This document shows, piece after piece, positions 35,597 to 44,101 of a DNA stretch of 64,000 bases. The position numbers and the translations under genes are program-made. Source of the DNA: Stenotrophomonas sp. NA06056 (lineage in GTDB: Bacteria > Pseudomonadota > Gammaproteobacteria > Xanthomonadales > Xanthomonadaceae); NCBI RefSeq assembly GCF_013364355.1, contig NZ_CP054931.1:248001-312000 (forward strand), in the 5' to 3' direction. The first letter of the stretch is position 1, and each line of letters begins with the position of its first letter. The notes beneath the pieces are model-generated. The model made no database searches. It was not told the origin of the DNA and saw only the letters and a program-made list of their open reading frames with translations.

Positions 35597-36280
35597 ATGC
35601 GTATCCTTCTGGTCGAAGACGAAGCCCCGCTGCGTGAGACCCTGGCAGCCCGGCTCAAGCGCGAAGGTTTTGCCGTCGATGCAGCGCAGGACGGCGAAGA
35701 AGGCCTGTACATGGGCCGCGAAGTGCCGTTCGACGTTGGCATCATCGACCTTGGCCTGCCCAAGATGTCGGGCATGGAGCTGATCAAGGCCCTGCGCGAC
35801 GAAGGCAAGAAGTTCCCGGTGCTGATCCTGACCGCGCGTTCGAGCTGGCAGGACAAGGTCGAGGGCCTGAAGCAGGGCGCCGACGATTACCTGGTCAAGC
35901 CGTTCCATGTGGAAGAGCTGCTGGCCCGCGTCAACGCGCTGCTGCGCCGTGCCGCTGGCTGGAGCAAGCCGACCCTGGAATGCGGCCCGGTCGCACTGGA
36001 TCTGGCAGCGCAGACCGTCAGCGTGGCCGGCAGCAATGTCGACCTCACCAGCTACGAGTACAAGGTGCTGGAGTACCTGATGATGCATGCCGGTGAACTG
36101 GTCTCCAAGGCCGACCTCACCGAGCACATCTACCAGCAGGACTTCGACCGCGACTCGAACGTGCTGGAAGTGTTCATCGGCCGCCTGCGCAAGAAGCTGG
36201 ACCCGGATGGCGAACTGAAGCCGATCGAGACCGTGCGCGGTCGTGGCTACCGTTTCGCGATTCCGCGCAACGAGGGCTGA
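35597..36280 (+). CDS. phoP: Response regulator PhoP, OmpR family
   Basis: A 227-residue response regulator. The receiver domain has the acidic pair in VEDE, the phosphoacceptor Asp51 (IIDLGLP) and Lys101 (DDYLVKPFH). The segment LTARSSWQDKVEGLKQGADD is shared with enterobacterial PhoP. The C-terminal winged helix ends in TVRGRGYRFAIP. It controls Mg2+ starvation, cationic peptide and envelope responses in relatives. GGGAGA lies 4 nt before the ATG. phoQ follows after 22 bp. Confidence 0.93.
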   Translation: MRILLVEDEAPLRETLAARLKREGFAVDAAQDGEEGLYMGREVPFDVGIIDLGLPKMSGMELIKALRDEGKKFPVLILTARSSWQDKVEGLKQGADDYLVKPFHVEELLARVNALLRRAAGWSKPTLECGPVALDLAAQTVSVAGSNVDLTSYEYKVLEYLMMHAGELVSKADLTEHIYQQDFDRDSNVLEVFIGRLRKKLDPDGELKPIETVRGRGYRFAIPRNEG

Positions 36281-36302
36281 GGCCTTCAGCAGGCGATAAA
36301 CG

Positions 36303-37727
36303 ATGTCCGGCCGTCTGTGGTTCTTCCGACGCTGGCGGCCGCGCTCTCTGCAGGCGCGCCAGATGTTCGCCGCGTCCGTGGGTCTGGTCGCGTTCCTGGC
36401 CCTGGCCGGTTACGCGCTTGATGCCGCCTTCGCCGATACGGCGAAGGCGAACCTGCGCGAGCGCCTGAAGAACTATGCCACCGCCTACGCGGCCGGCATC
36501 GACTTCACCCGTGACCGTTCGCTGTACATCCGCGAGCAGCCACCGGATCCGCGTTTCGACGTGCCCGGCAGCGGCCTGTACCTGCAGGTGGTGATGCCTG
36601 ACGGCAAGGGCAATTCGATGTCCGCCGAAGGCCCGATGCTGCCCACCGTCGGCGGTGGCCTGCTGGCCCCGCGCCAGGAAGTGTTCGAAGGCCCGCTGCC
36701 GATGATCCAGATCGATGGCAGCCAGGGCTCGGTGTACCGCTATGGCCTTGGCCTGGTGTGGGATGCCGACGCCGACCCGGCCACCGAATTCCCCTACACC
36801 ATCTACGTGATGGAAGACTCGCGCGCGCTGGGTGCGCAGCTGCGCGTGTTCCGCAGCCGGGTCTGGTTCTACCTGGGCGGCATCGGCCTGATCCTGCTGC
36901 TGCTGCAGACGGTCATCCTGCAGTGGAGCCTGCGTCCGTTGCGGCGGGTGATCACCGAGCTGACCAAGGTCCAGCGCGGCGAGACCGAGCGCATGAGCGA
37001 GCGCCACCCGCGCGAGCTGGAGCCGTTGACCGACAGCATCAACGCCTTCATCGAGGGCGAGCGTGAGAACCTCGAGCGCCAGCGCAATACCCTGGCCGAC
37101 CTGGCGCACAGCCTGAAGACACCGATCGCGGTGCTGCGCACGCAGATGGACAGCGGTGCCGGCGATGGCGCCCTGCGCGAAGAGCTGGACGTGCAGCTGC
37201 AGCGCATGAACAACCTGGTGTCCTACCAGCTGGCACGCGCGGCTTCGTCGGGCCACAAGCTGTTCTCTGCACCGCTGCCGATCGAATCCAACGCCGAGGA
37301 AATCGTGCGCGGCCTGGAGAAGGTCTATGCATCGAAGGGCGTGCTGTGCGAATTCGACATCGACCCGGCCGCGCGCTTCCACGGCGAACCGGGCGATCTG
37401 CAGGAACTGCTGGGCAACCTGCTGGAGAACGCGTTCAAGTGGGCCAAGCGCCGCGTGCTGCTGACCGCGCAGCCGCTGCCGGCGCCGAACGCGCGCCGCG
37501 CCGGCCTGCTGCTGGCGGTGGATGACGATGGCCCGGGCATTGCCCCGGACGACATCGGCAAGGTGCTGCAGCGTGGTGTGCGCGGCGATGAGCGCGTGCA
37601 GGGCCACGGCATCGGCCTGTCGATCGTGCAGGACCTGATCAAGGACTACCGCGGCGAGCTGATGGTGTCCCGTTCCAGTGAACTGGGCGGCGCCCGCTTC
37701 GAAGTACGCCTGCCGCCGGGCCCGTAA
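36303..37727 (+). CDS. phoQ: Sensor histidine kinase PhoQ
   Basis: A 474-residue membrane sensor kinase. Two transmembrane segments (about residues 20-45 and 185-205) bracket a periplasmic sensor domain of about 140 residues, followed by HAMP, HisKA with His269 in LADLAHSLKTPIAVLR (closely matching enterobacterial PhoQ), and an HATPase domain with LLENAFKWAKRRVLL and VDDDGPGIAPDD. It phosphorylates PhoP in response to divalent cations, acid pH or cationic peptides (family knowledge). A family-B palindrome pair follows the stop. Confidence 0.92.
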   Translation: MSGRLWFFRRWRPRSLQARQMFAASVGLVAFLALAGYALDAAFADTAKANLRERLKNYATAYAAGIDFTRDRSLYIREQPPDPRFDVPGSGLYLQVVMPDGKGNSMSAEGPMLPTVGGGLLAPRQEVFEGPLPMIQIDGSQGSVYRYGLGLVWDADADPATEFPYTIYVMEDSRALGAQLRVFRSRVWFYLGGIGLILLLLQTVILQWSLRPLRRVITELTKVQRGETERMSERHPRELEPLTDSINAFIEGERENLERQRNTLADLAHSLKTPIAVLRTQMDSGAGDGALREELDVQLQRMNNLVSYQLARAASSGHKLFSAPLPIESNAEEIVRGLEKVYASKGVLCEFDIDPAARFHGEPGDLQELLGNLLENAFKWAKRRVLLTAQPLPAPNARRAGLLLAVDDDGPGIAPDDIGKVLQRGVRGDERVQGHGIGLSIVQDLIKDYRGELMVSRSSELGGARFEVRLPPGP

Positions 37728-37743
37728 AAATCCGCTGCAACGG

Positions 37744-37819
37744 GTAGTGCCGGCCGATGGCCGGCAACCTCATGATCTTCGGTGGCATCGCCAGGTTGCT
37801 GGCCAGCGGCCGGCACTAC
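37744..37819. repeat. GTAG palindrome pair, family B
   Basis: Forward copy 37744-37766 after phoQ and inverted copy 37797-37819. The CTAC of the second copy contains the TAG stop codon of the minus-strand mtfA gene (37816-37818). Confidence 0.82.
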
Positions 37820-38607
37820 CGTATTTCGATCTTCGGCGGCTCGCCATAGAACCGCCGCAGATGCGCAGCCACCTCCGGCAGCGCTTCGGCCAGCAGGTCC
37901 GGCGCAGAGAAGTGGTACTCGCTGGCCACCGCGAAGAACTCTTCCGGTGCTTCCGCCGCGTACGGGTCGATCAGCGTTTCCTCGCCCGCATCCACCTGCG
38001 CGCAGAACGCGTCGTACGATTTCTGGAAAGCCGCAGCCCACTCGCGTTGCCATGCGCGCGGCAACGGTGGCGTGCCGTCCATTGCCCCATCCAGCGCATC
38101 CAGCTTGTGCACCATCTCATGCACGGCCACGCAGTAGCCCTCATGCGGCGCAGCCAGGTCGGCCTGCACATCGGCCCATGAAAGAATCAACGGACCGCTG
38201 TCCCACGACTCGCCGATCAGCTCGTCATCCCACTCGTGCAGAACGCCAGCGGCATCCATGTGGCTGCGATGCACGCGGAACGCGTCGGGGTAGACGATCA
38301 GCTGCGACCAGCCTTCCAGTCCGACCTCGCCGAACTCCAGCAGTGGCAGGCAGCACAGTGCGGCCAGCAGCACGCCATCGGCCGGCTGCAGTTGCAGCTC
38401 GCCAATCGGGGAGATCGTCTTCTCATGCAGGAAGCGCGCGGTCAGCGCGCGCAGGCGTGTACGCCGTTCGTCGTCCAGGCCACGCACCCACGCTGCACGG
38501 CGGCAGGCATCGTTCCAGTGTGCGTCTTCGATCGGCCGCGGCGCCGGCCGCAGCCACTGCAGCAACGACTTGATCAGCGGAACATGCCCGGCAGGTAGCT
38601 GTGCCAC
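37816..38607 (-). CDS. mtfA: MtfA-type zinc peptidase (glucitol/glucose system regulator)
   Basis: A 263-residue metallopeptidase of the MtfA (Mlc titration factor) family. The zinc motif HEMVH is at residues 163-167 in EGYCVAVHEMVHKLDALDG, and a downstream Glu in PEEFFAVASEYHF provides the third ligand. E. coli MtfA binds the repressor Mlc and thereby affects ptsG; whether an Mlc exists here is unknown. The start is a GTG inside the end of the upstream gene; no better start is seen. The stop TAG is donated by a family-B palindrome. Confidence 0.9.
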   Translation of the reverse strand: MAQLPAGHVPLIKSLLQWLRPAPRPIEDAHWNDACRRAAWVRGLDDERRTRLRALTARFLHEKTISPIGELQLQPADGVLLAALCCLPLLEFGEVGLEGWSQLIVYPDAFRVHRSHMDAAGVLHEWDDELIGESWDSGPLILSWADVQADLAAPHEGYCVAVHEMVHKLDALDGAMDGTPPLPRAWQREWAAAFQKSYDAFCAQVDAGEETLIDPYAAEAPEEFFAVASEYHFSAPDLLAEALPEVAAHLRRFYGEPPKIEIR

Positions 38608-38855
38608 TTCGGCGCACGGATGCGCTGCAGTACGTCGTCGTCACCGCCACCACCGCTGCTGGTAGCGGCCGGGCGTACCGGTGCCGGCTTGGCGGCAGCT
38701 GCGGCAGGCGCCGTGGTCGGTGTGCGCTGCGAGGCCGCATCGCTCGCCGAGTAGACGCAGGCGCCACGGCTGTCATCAAGCGCTGCTGTGGCAGACGCCG
38801 CGAAGGGCATCGTCAGCAGGATCAGGCAATGGGCATAACGGCGCATTGACGACAT
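38574..38855 (-). CDS. Small exported protein overlapping mtfA
   Basis: A 93-residue protein with a signal peptide (about residues 1-24, CLILLTMPFAASATA), a Ser/Pro/Ala-rich linker (TPTTAPAAAAAKPAPVRPAA) and a short C-terminal block DDDVLQRIRAPKWHSYLPG ending FR. Its last 34 bases overlap the mtfA start in another frame, so the two are cotranscribed and probably coupled. The start could be ATG at 38855 or at 38846; both lack a good ribosome-binding site. No family recognised. Confidence 0.65.
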   Translation of the reverse strand: MSSMRRYAHCLILLTMPFAASATAALDDSRGACVYSASDAASQRTPTTAPAAAAAKPAPVRPAATSSGGGGDDDVLQRIRAPKWHSYLPGMFR

Positions 38856-38977
38856 CCACGTTAAGGGAAGGTGAGCTCTCGATTCTAGCCCGAACCCGGC
38901 CCCAGATTGGAAGCCCGCCGGAACCGGCCCCGGCGGGCGTCGCTGGCGGCTTTCCAGCATAATTCCGTCCTGACTTT

Positions 38978-39955
38978 GTGGAAGCTGCCGTGGACGATCG
39001 CCAACTGCTGGCCAAACTCGCTGCCGGTCGCCTGTCCGGCGACGCCCTGGCCCGTGAGCTGGGCCAGACCCGGGCCGCCATTTGGAAGCGTATTCAAGGG
39101 CTTAGGGCCGCCGGTGTCGATGTGGAAGGGCGCGCGGGCGAGGGCTACGGGCTGACCCGGCCGGTCGACCTGCTGGAGGCCACGACCATCCGTGCCGGCC
39201 TGCCCAAGGACGCCGCCGCGCTGCTGCACGACCTGCAGGTGGCCTGGACGGTGGACTCCACCAACGCAGAATTGCTGCGCTGCAGCGCGCCCCAGCGCGG
39301 TGTCAGCGTCCTGCTGGCCGAGCGCCAGACCGGTGGCCGTGGCCGTCGCGGCCGCACCTGGGCCTCGCCGTTGGCCGCGCACGTGTATCTGTCGGTACTG
39401 CGCCTGTTCGAGGGTGGCCTGGGCCGTCTGGCTGGCCTGAGCCTGGTCGCCGGCGTCGCCGTGGCCGAAGCGCTGCATGATCTGGGCTACGCGCAGGCGC
39501 AGCTGAAATGGCCGAACGACGTGCTGGTGGATGGTCGCAAGCTGGTCGGCCTGCTGGCCGAGGGCGGCGGCGAATACGCCGGCCCGGCGCGTGCAGTGAT
39601 CGGTATCGGCATCAACGTGCACATGCCGCCGGCCTTCGCCGAACAGATCACCCAGCCCTGGGTGGACCTGGACACGCTGGCCGGTGCATCGGTGGATCGC
39701 AACACGGTGGTGGCCGCAGTGCTGACACGCCTGCTGCCGGCGCTGGAGGAATTCGATCGCGAAGGGCTGGCGCCGTTCCTGCCGCGCTATGCAGCGTTCG
39801 ACATGCTGGCGGGGCGCGAAGTGCGCGTGCAGCTGGATGGCCAGTGGCAGCACGGCACCGCGCTTGGCCTGGCCGATGACGGCGCGCTGCGCGTGGACAT
39901 CGATGGCCGCGAGCGCCTGCTGCATGCCGGCGAAGTCAGTGTGAGAAAAGCATGA
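38978..39955 (+). CDS. birA: Bifunctional biotin-protein ligase and biotin operon repressor
   Basis: A 325-residue BirA. An N-terminal winged helix (about residues 8-60, SGDALARELGQTRAAIWKRI) supports a repressor role. The ligase domain has GGRGRRGRTWASP (biotinoyl-AMP loop) and KWPNDVLVDGRKLVGLLAE with the catalytic Lys. It biotinylates carboxylases, including the methylcrotonyl-CoA carboxylase at the left edge. GTG at 38978 or GTG at 38990 can be the start; CATAAT at 38958 is a possible -10. It overlaps coaX by 4 bp. Confidence 0.93.
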   Translation: MEAAVDDRQLLAKLAAGRLSGDALARELGQTRAAIWKRIQGLRAAGVDVEGRAGEGYGLTRPVDLLEATTIRAGLPKDAAALLHDLQVAWTVDSTNAELLRCSAPQRGVSVLLAERQTGGRGRRGRTWASPLAAHVYLSVLRLFEGGLGRLAGLSLVAGVAVAEALHDLGYAQAQLKWPNDVLVDGRKLVGLLAEGGGEYAGPARAVIGIGINVHMPPAFAEQITQPWVDLDTLAGASVDRNTVVAAVLTRLLPALEEFDREGLAPFLPRYAAFDMLAGREVRVQLDGQWQHGTALGLADDGALRVDIDGRERLLHAGEVSVRKA

Positions 39956-40683
39956 GCGACTGGTTGTTCGATCTGGGCAATTCACGCTTCAAGTTTGCCC
40001 CTCTGCACGGCGACCGCGCCGGCGACGTACAGGCCTGGGCGCATGGCGCCGAAGGCATGGCCGGACAACCGCCGCACAGCCTGCCCAGTGGGGGCACCGC
40101 GTTTGTCGCCAGTGTCGCCGCGCCGTCGTTGACCAGCGCCATGCTGGATCAGCTGCAGCGCCGCTTCGAGCACGTGCATGTGGTGCGTACCAGCGCCCAA
40201 TGTGCAGGCGTACGCATTGCCTACGCCAAACCGGAAAAATTCGGTGTCGACCGTTTCCTGGCCCTGCTGGCTGCCGCCAAGGCGCAGCGGCCGGTGCTGG
40301 TGGTCGGTGTCGGCACCGCGCTGACCATCGACCTGCTTGATGCCGATGGCCAGCATCATGGTGGACGCATTTCCGCCTCGCCGACCACCATGCGCGAGGC
40401 ATTGCACGCGCGCGCGGTGCAGCTGCCGGCCAGTGGTGGTGACTACAGCGAATTCGCCAACGACACCGCCGACGCGTTGGCGTCGGGCTGCGATGGTGCC
40501 GCCGTTGCATTGGTCGAACGCAGTGCCCGCCAGGCGCAGGCGCTGCTGGGCGTGATGCCGGCGTTGCTGGTGCATGGCGGAGGTGCACCCGCGCTGATGC
40601 CGCTGCTGGACGGTGCCGACTACCACCCCTCGCTGGTGCTGGATGGCCTCGCCCGCTGGGCGGTGCACCAGCCCGCAGGCTAG
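39952..40683 (+). CDS. coaX: Type III pantothenate kinase
   Basis: A 243-residue pantothenate kinase of the acetate/sugar kinase fold, the first step of CoA synthesis. LFDLGNSRFKFA is the phosphate-1 motif, KPEKFGVDRFLALLAA the pantothenate region and GVGTALTIDLLDADGQHHGG the phosphate-2 motif. Type III enzymes are not inhibited by CoA. The common birA-coaX pair is translationally coupled here (ATGA). Confidence 0.94.
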   Translation: MSDWLFDLGNSRFKFAPLHGDRAGDVQAWAHGAEGMAGQPPHSLPSGGTAFVASVAAPSLTSAMLDQLQRRFEHVHVVRTSAQCAGVRIAYAKPEKFGVDRFLALLAAAKAQRPVLVVGVGTALTIDLLDADGQHHGGRISASPTTMREALHARAVQLPASGGDYSEFANDTADALASGCDGAAVALVERSARQAQALLGVMPALLVHGGGAPALMPLLDGADYHPSLVLDGLARWAVHQPAG

Positions 40684-40692
40684 TATCGGCGC

Positions 40693-41526
40693 ATGCTGAC
40701 CCGTGCCCTGATCGTCGTGCTGGCGATCCTCAATCTTGGTGTCGCCACCTGGTGGCTGCTGCGCGATGAACCTGCGCGTGCGCCGTTGCCGCCGCCCCCG
40801 ACCGGCGTGGCCGAACTGCGCTGGCTGCCCGGCGGGACCGATGCGGCCGTAGCCGCGCAGGTCTCGGCAGCGGCACCCACTGAAGCGCTGGTGGAGCGTG
40901 AAGCTGCCCCAGCTACCGCAGTGGCTGCTGCGCCCGCACCGGTAGCCGCGACACCTCCAGCACCCAGCAAGCCCACCGAGCCGTTGAAGGCACCTGAGCC
41001 GGTCGCCGCCATCGCCAAGCCAGCGCCGGAACCGGAGGCCGAGAAACCCGCAGCCCCGGCTGCACCGCCGCGCTGCCTGGCACTGGGCCCGTTTGCCGAC
41101 CGTGCCGCCGCCACCGCTGCGCAGGGCCGTGCAGGCAACCTGCTGAGCCAGGTACGCCTGCGCGAGCAGCCCGCCGCCAGCGGCAGCGCCCGTTACCGTG
41201 TGCTGCTGCCCGCCGCCGCCAGCCGCGATGACGCGCAGGCCACGGTCAAGCGCATCGTCGCCGCTGGCCTCAGCGACTACTACATCATCAGCCAAGGCGA
41301 AGAGACCAACGCCATTGCGCTTGGCCAGTACCGCAACCGTGAGGGTGCCGAGCGGCGCATTGCCGCTGTGCAGGCCGCCGGCTTCCAGCCGCGTCTGGTG
41401 GCCAGTGGTGACGCGGGCCAATGGTGGCTGGAAGGGCAGCTGGCGGCTGCCGCCGAACCGGCCCAGGCACAGCAGCGCAGCGGTGCCGCGCAGCAACGGT
41501 CGCTGGAATGCACGCGACTGCGCTAG
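40693..41526 (+). CDS. SPOR-domain membrane protein
   Basis: A 277-residue protein with one N-terminal transmembrane segment (about residues 5-22), an Ala/Pro-rich periplasmic linker and a C-terminal SPOR-like domain (about 125-215, CLALGPFADRAAATAA and ALGQYRNREGAERRIAAVQAAGF). SPOR domains bind septal peptidoglycan. It follows coaX after 9 bp. A role in division or wall trimming is inferred from the domain only. Confidence 0.8.
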   Translation: MLTRALIVVLAILNLGVATWWLLRDEPARAPLPPPPTGVAELRWLPGGTDAAVAAQVSAAAPTEALVEREAAPATAVAAAPAPVAATPPAPSKPTEPLKAPEPVAAIAKPAPEPEAEKPAAPAAPPRCLALGPFADRAAATAAQGRAGNLLSQVRLREQPAASGSARYRVLLPAAASRDDAQATVKRIVAAGLSDYYIISQGEETNAIALGQYRNREGAERRIAAVQAAGFQPRLVASGDAGQWWLEGQLAAAAEPAQAQQRSGAAQQRSLECTRLR

Positions 41527-41567
41527 AATTCCCAAACCACGGCGCTGCCGTCGGCGTTTCACCCCGT

Positions 41568-41643
41568 GCCGCTTTAGCTCAGTTGGTAGAGCAACTGTCT
41601 TGTAAACAGTAGGTCATCCGTTCGATTCGGATAAGCGGCACCA
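41568..41643 (+). tRNA. tRNA-Thr (anticodon TGT)
   Basis: A complete 76-nt cloverleaf with encoded CCA. Acceptor arms GCCGCTT / AAGCGGC, D-loop TAGCTCAGTTGGTAGAGCA, anticodon stem ACTGT / ACAGT with loop CTTGTAA (anticodon TGT), and T-loop GTTCGATTC. Confidence 0.97.
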
Positions 41644-41685
41644 CTTCGGAAACGCCGAAACACCTTGAAATCAGGGGTTTCAACG

Positions 41686-41716
41686 AAAAAGGCCAACGCG
41701 GTGCACTGGCCTTTCT
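41686..41716 (+). terminator. Terminator after tRNA-Thr
   Basis: Stem AAAGGCCA / TGGCCTTT with an 11-base loop, about 43 bp downstream of the tRNA; the right arm ends in TTT. Confidence 0.65.
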
Positions 41717-41866
41717 GCGTCCGCCGGGAAACTACCCGGATACCCAGCGACTCTTTTCCAAACATGGTTACCGCCACTCTGCGACGTGGCATGACGTCAG
41801 CCGCATTGCTGGCTGGCGCCCGCCAATGCTATGACTGCCGGCACGCCAGCCACGTACGGATACGCC

Positions 41867-43168
41867 ATGGACGCGCGATCTTTCTCCCTGCTTGCCCTCC
41901 TGCTGACTGCCGCAGGGTCCGCGCCTGCGCAGGAGGCACCCATCAGCGATGGCGCGGGTAGGGCGTTTCAGCAGGCGCAGTCACTCTGCCAGGCTGATGC
42001 AGGGCATCTGTGGGGCGCCTCATTGTGCGGTCCGATGATGCTGGTCGATCCCGCCACGCGGCGCGTGGTCGCCTCGGAAGCCGACGCAGCGGGCGCACTG
42101 CAGGCCCAGGGCGGCCTGTTCGTTGGTCAGCTTCCGCCTGGGGCCATCATGGCCAATACGGCTGTGGAATGGTCCGGAACCCGCTGGACCCAGCTGCTTT
42201 GGCCGCTGCCGGAGGATACCGGTCTGCGCGCAATCCTGATGGCCCATGAAATGTTCCATCGCGTGCAACCCACGTTGCCGATCACGAGTCCGCCCGCTGC
42301 AGAGAATGCGCACCTGGACACTCTCGAAGGTCGTTACACCCTGCAGCTTGAGTGGCGGGCGCTCGCGGCGGCACTGCAGGCCAGCCATCCCAGCACCCGG
42401 GATGCTGCAATCATGGACGCGCTCGCCTTCCGTGCCGAACGGTACCGGCGATTCCCATCGGCGATGCAGGAAGAGGCCGCATTGGAGTTGAATGAGGGGC
42501 TGGCCGAGTACACCGGCGTCATGGTGGGTGGCGCAACACCCGAGGCGCGGATTCTGGCCGCCCTGCATGATCTGCGTGCGCACGTCGATGACCGCAGCTT
42601 CGTACGCTCCTTCGCCTATGCCACGGGTCCGGCTTATGGTCTTCTGTTGAACGAGACCGCTCCGGGCTGGCGGGACCGCCTTGCGCAGAACCCGCGAGAC
42701 CTGGGAACGCACCTGCGCGAAGCGATGGGGGCCGATCTCCCGGCTGGTGCCGATGCCGTTCCGGCGGCCGCAGCGCGGTGGGGTGGTAAAGCACTGCGCG
42801 ATGCCGAGGTCACCCGTGAACAACAGCGTCTGGCAGACCTTGATCGTCTCCGCGCGCGGTTCGTGGTCGGCCCCGTGCTGAGGCTGGACTTGCGCAGCAT
42901 GCGTATCCAGTTCGATCCCAATGATCTTCAACCACTGGAAGGCGTGGGCACGGTCTATCCCAAGATGCGTCTCACTGATGAGTGGGGACGTCTGGAGGTG
43001 ACCGGTGGCGCCGTGATGCGCAGCGACTGGAAGGCGGTGATCGTCGAAGCGCCACATGACGTCCGTTCACTGATGCAGGGGCACGGCTGGTCACTGTCGT
43101 TGGCGCCGGGGTGGTCGATATCCGCAGGGCCCCGGCCCGGCGATTACGTACTGGCGCCACCTCGATAG
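41867..43168 (+). CDS. Exported putative zinc metallopeptidase, HExxH type
   Basis: A 433-residue protein with a signal peptide (MDARSFSLLALLLTAAGSA). A zinc site HEMFH lies in LMAHEMFHRVQP (about residues 125-130), and a downstream Glu in ALELNEGLAEYTGV is a plausible third ligand, as in gluzincins. The C-terminal part resembles a beta-domain. ATG at 41867 starts the signal peptide; a promoter TTGCTG (41806) / TATGAC (41830) is 18 bp spaced. No named family recognised. It is the first gene after tRNA-Thr. Confidence 0.7.
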   Translation: MDARSFSLLALLLTAAGSAPAQEAPISDGAGRAFQQAQSLCQADAGHLWGASLCGPMMLVDPATRRVVASEADAAGALQAQGGLFVGQLPPGAIMANTAVEWSGTRWTQLLWPLPEDTGLRAILMAHEMFHRVQPTLPITSPPAAENAHLDTLEGRYTLQLEWRALAAALQASHPSTRDAAIMDALAFRAERYRRFPSAMQEEAALELNEGLAEYTGVMVGGATPEARILAALHDLRAHVDDRSFVRSFAYATGPAYGLLLNETAPGWRDRLAQNPRDLGTHLREAMGADLPAGADAVPAAAARWGGKALRDAEVTREQQRLADLDRLRARFVVGPVLRLDLRSMRIQFDPNDLQPLEGVGTVYPKMRLTDEWGRLEVTGGAVMRSDWKAVIVEAPHDVRSLMQGHGWSLSLAPGWSISAGPRPGDYVLAPPR

Positions 43169-43197
43169 CGGGGCCGACGATAGCGACGCGTTCATCC

Positions 43198-43602
43198 TCA
43201 AGTGCCGCGTACCTGCAGCGCCACATACTCCGCCAGCCCCCGGCAGGCCAGCAGCAGTCCTTCGCGCGAGCCGTCGCCGATATCGTCTTTCTCCTCGCCA
43301 TCCACGCGCACGCGCTCGGTCGCGTGATAAAGCTCCAGCAGCGACACCAGGCCTGTGGCGGCGCGATCCCGGCGCGCGTTGGCGACGGCCTCGCCGGGCG
43401 TGCGGACCGGGCCATGCCATGGCTGGCCGTCGGCCGCATCGCCGGCTGCAATCTGCTGCAGGCAGCTGCGCAGGGTGATGGCGGAGGGCACTTCGTTCGC
43501 GGCAGCGAAGGCGGCTTCCAGCGGCTGGGCCAGCTCGGGCGGCAGGCGGGTGACAGCGTCGCCGAGCGTGGCGGCCAGATACGGGTGGCGGGATTTGGAC
43601 AT
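43198..43602 (-). CDS. Hypothetical protein
   Basis: A 134-residue soluble protein beginning SKSRHPYLAATLGDAVTRLP. No motif or family recognised; no signal peptide or membrane segment. It has acidic segments and a GEEKDDIGDGS stretch. ATG at 43602 is chosen, but the frame is open further upstream. Convergent with the metallopeptidase gene. Confidence 0.6.
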   Translation of the reverse strand: MSKSRHPYLAATLGDAVTRLPPELAQPLEAAFAAANEVPSAITLRSCLQQIAAGDAADGQPWHGPVRTPGEAVANARRDRAATGLVSLLELYHATERVRVDGEEKDDIGDGSREGLLLACRGLAEYVALQVRGT

Positions 43603-44101
43603 GCGGGCATCCTCGACAGGAACGGAGGTGCCACCGGCGAAGGGTGGCGGACGATGCGTGGCTTCCAAGACCGTGTCAATGAGCCGGCGGGTACGAGACC
43701 CCCACGCACCGCCCGCCATACAGCAGCGACGGATTGTCAGCCGGCGCCGCCCACACAGGCGCGACGCCGGCCAACAAGCGTAAACAACATTGACAACGCG
43801 GGCTTGGAAGTCCCGGCTACCCGATGCAGGTAGCGATTCATCTTGGGCACGCGAAGTCGTGACGCACCAATCAATTGTTCCGATGAATTCGCTGTTCCCG
43901 AAAGGAAAATTGAATTATCGCGATTGGCTTGTTTTGCCTGCCATCTAGGCAAAAGCGACACCACGCGCAGGCCTGATCACGGCGCTCTGTCGCGAGCGCC
44001 TGCATCGCAACATCGCAGGCCACGCGCTGCCTGCACTGCAAAGCTGGCTTAACCGCTGCACCGAGCCATGCACACCCTCAGCGCAGCGCCAAGCAACGCC
44101 C
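43603..44101. other. 500-bp gap with AT-rich patch and hairpin
   Basis: No convincing gene. The part 43840-43955 is clearly richer in A and T than its surroundings. It contains a perfect hairpin TTTTGCCT-N7-AGGCAAAA at 43932-43954, which could act as a terminator in either direction. No promoter is assigned. Confidence 0.5.
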
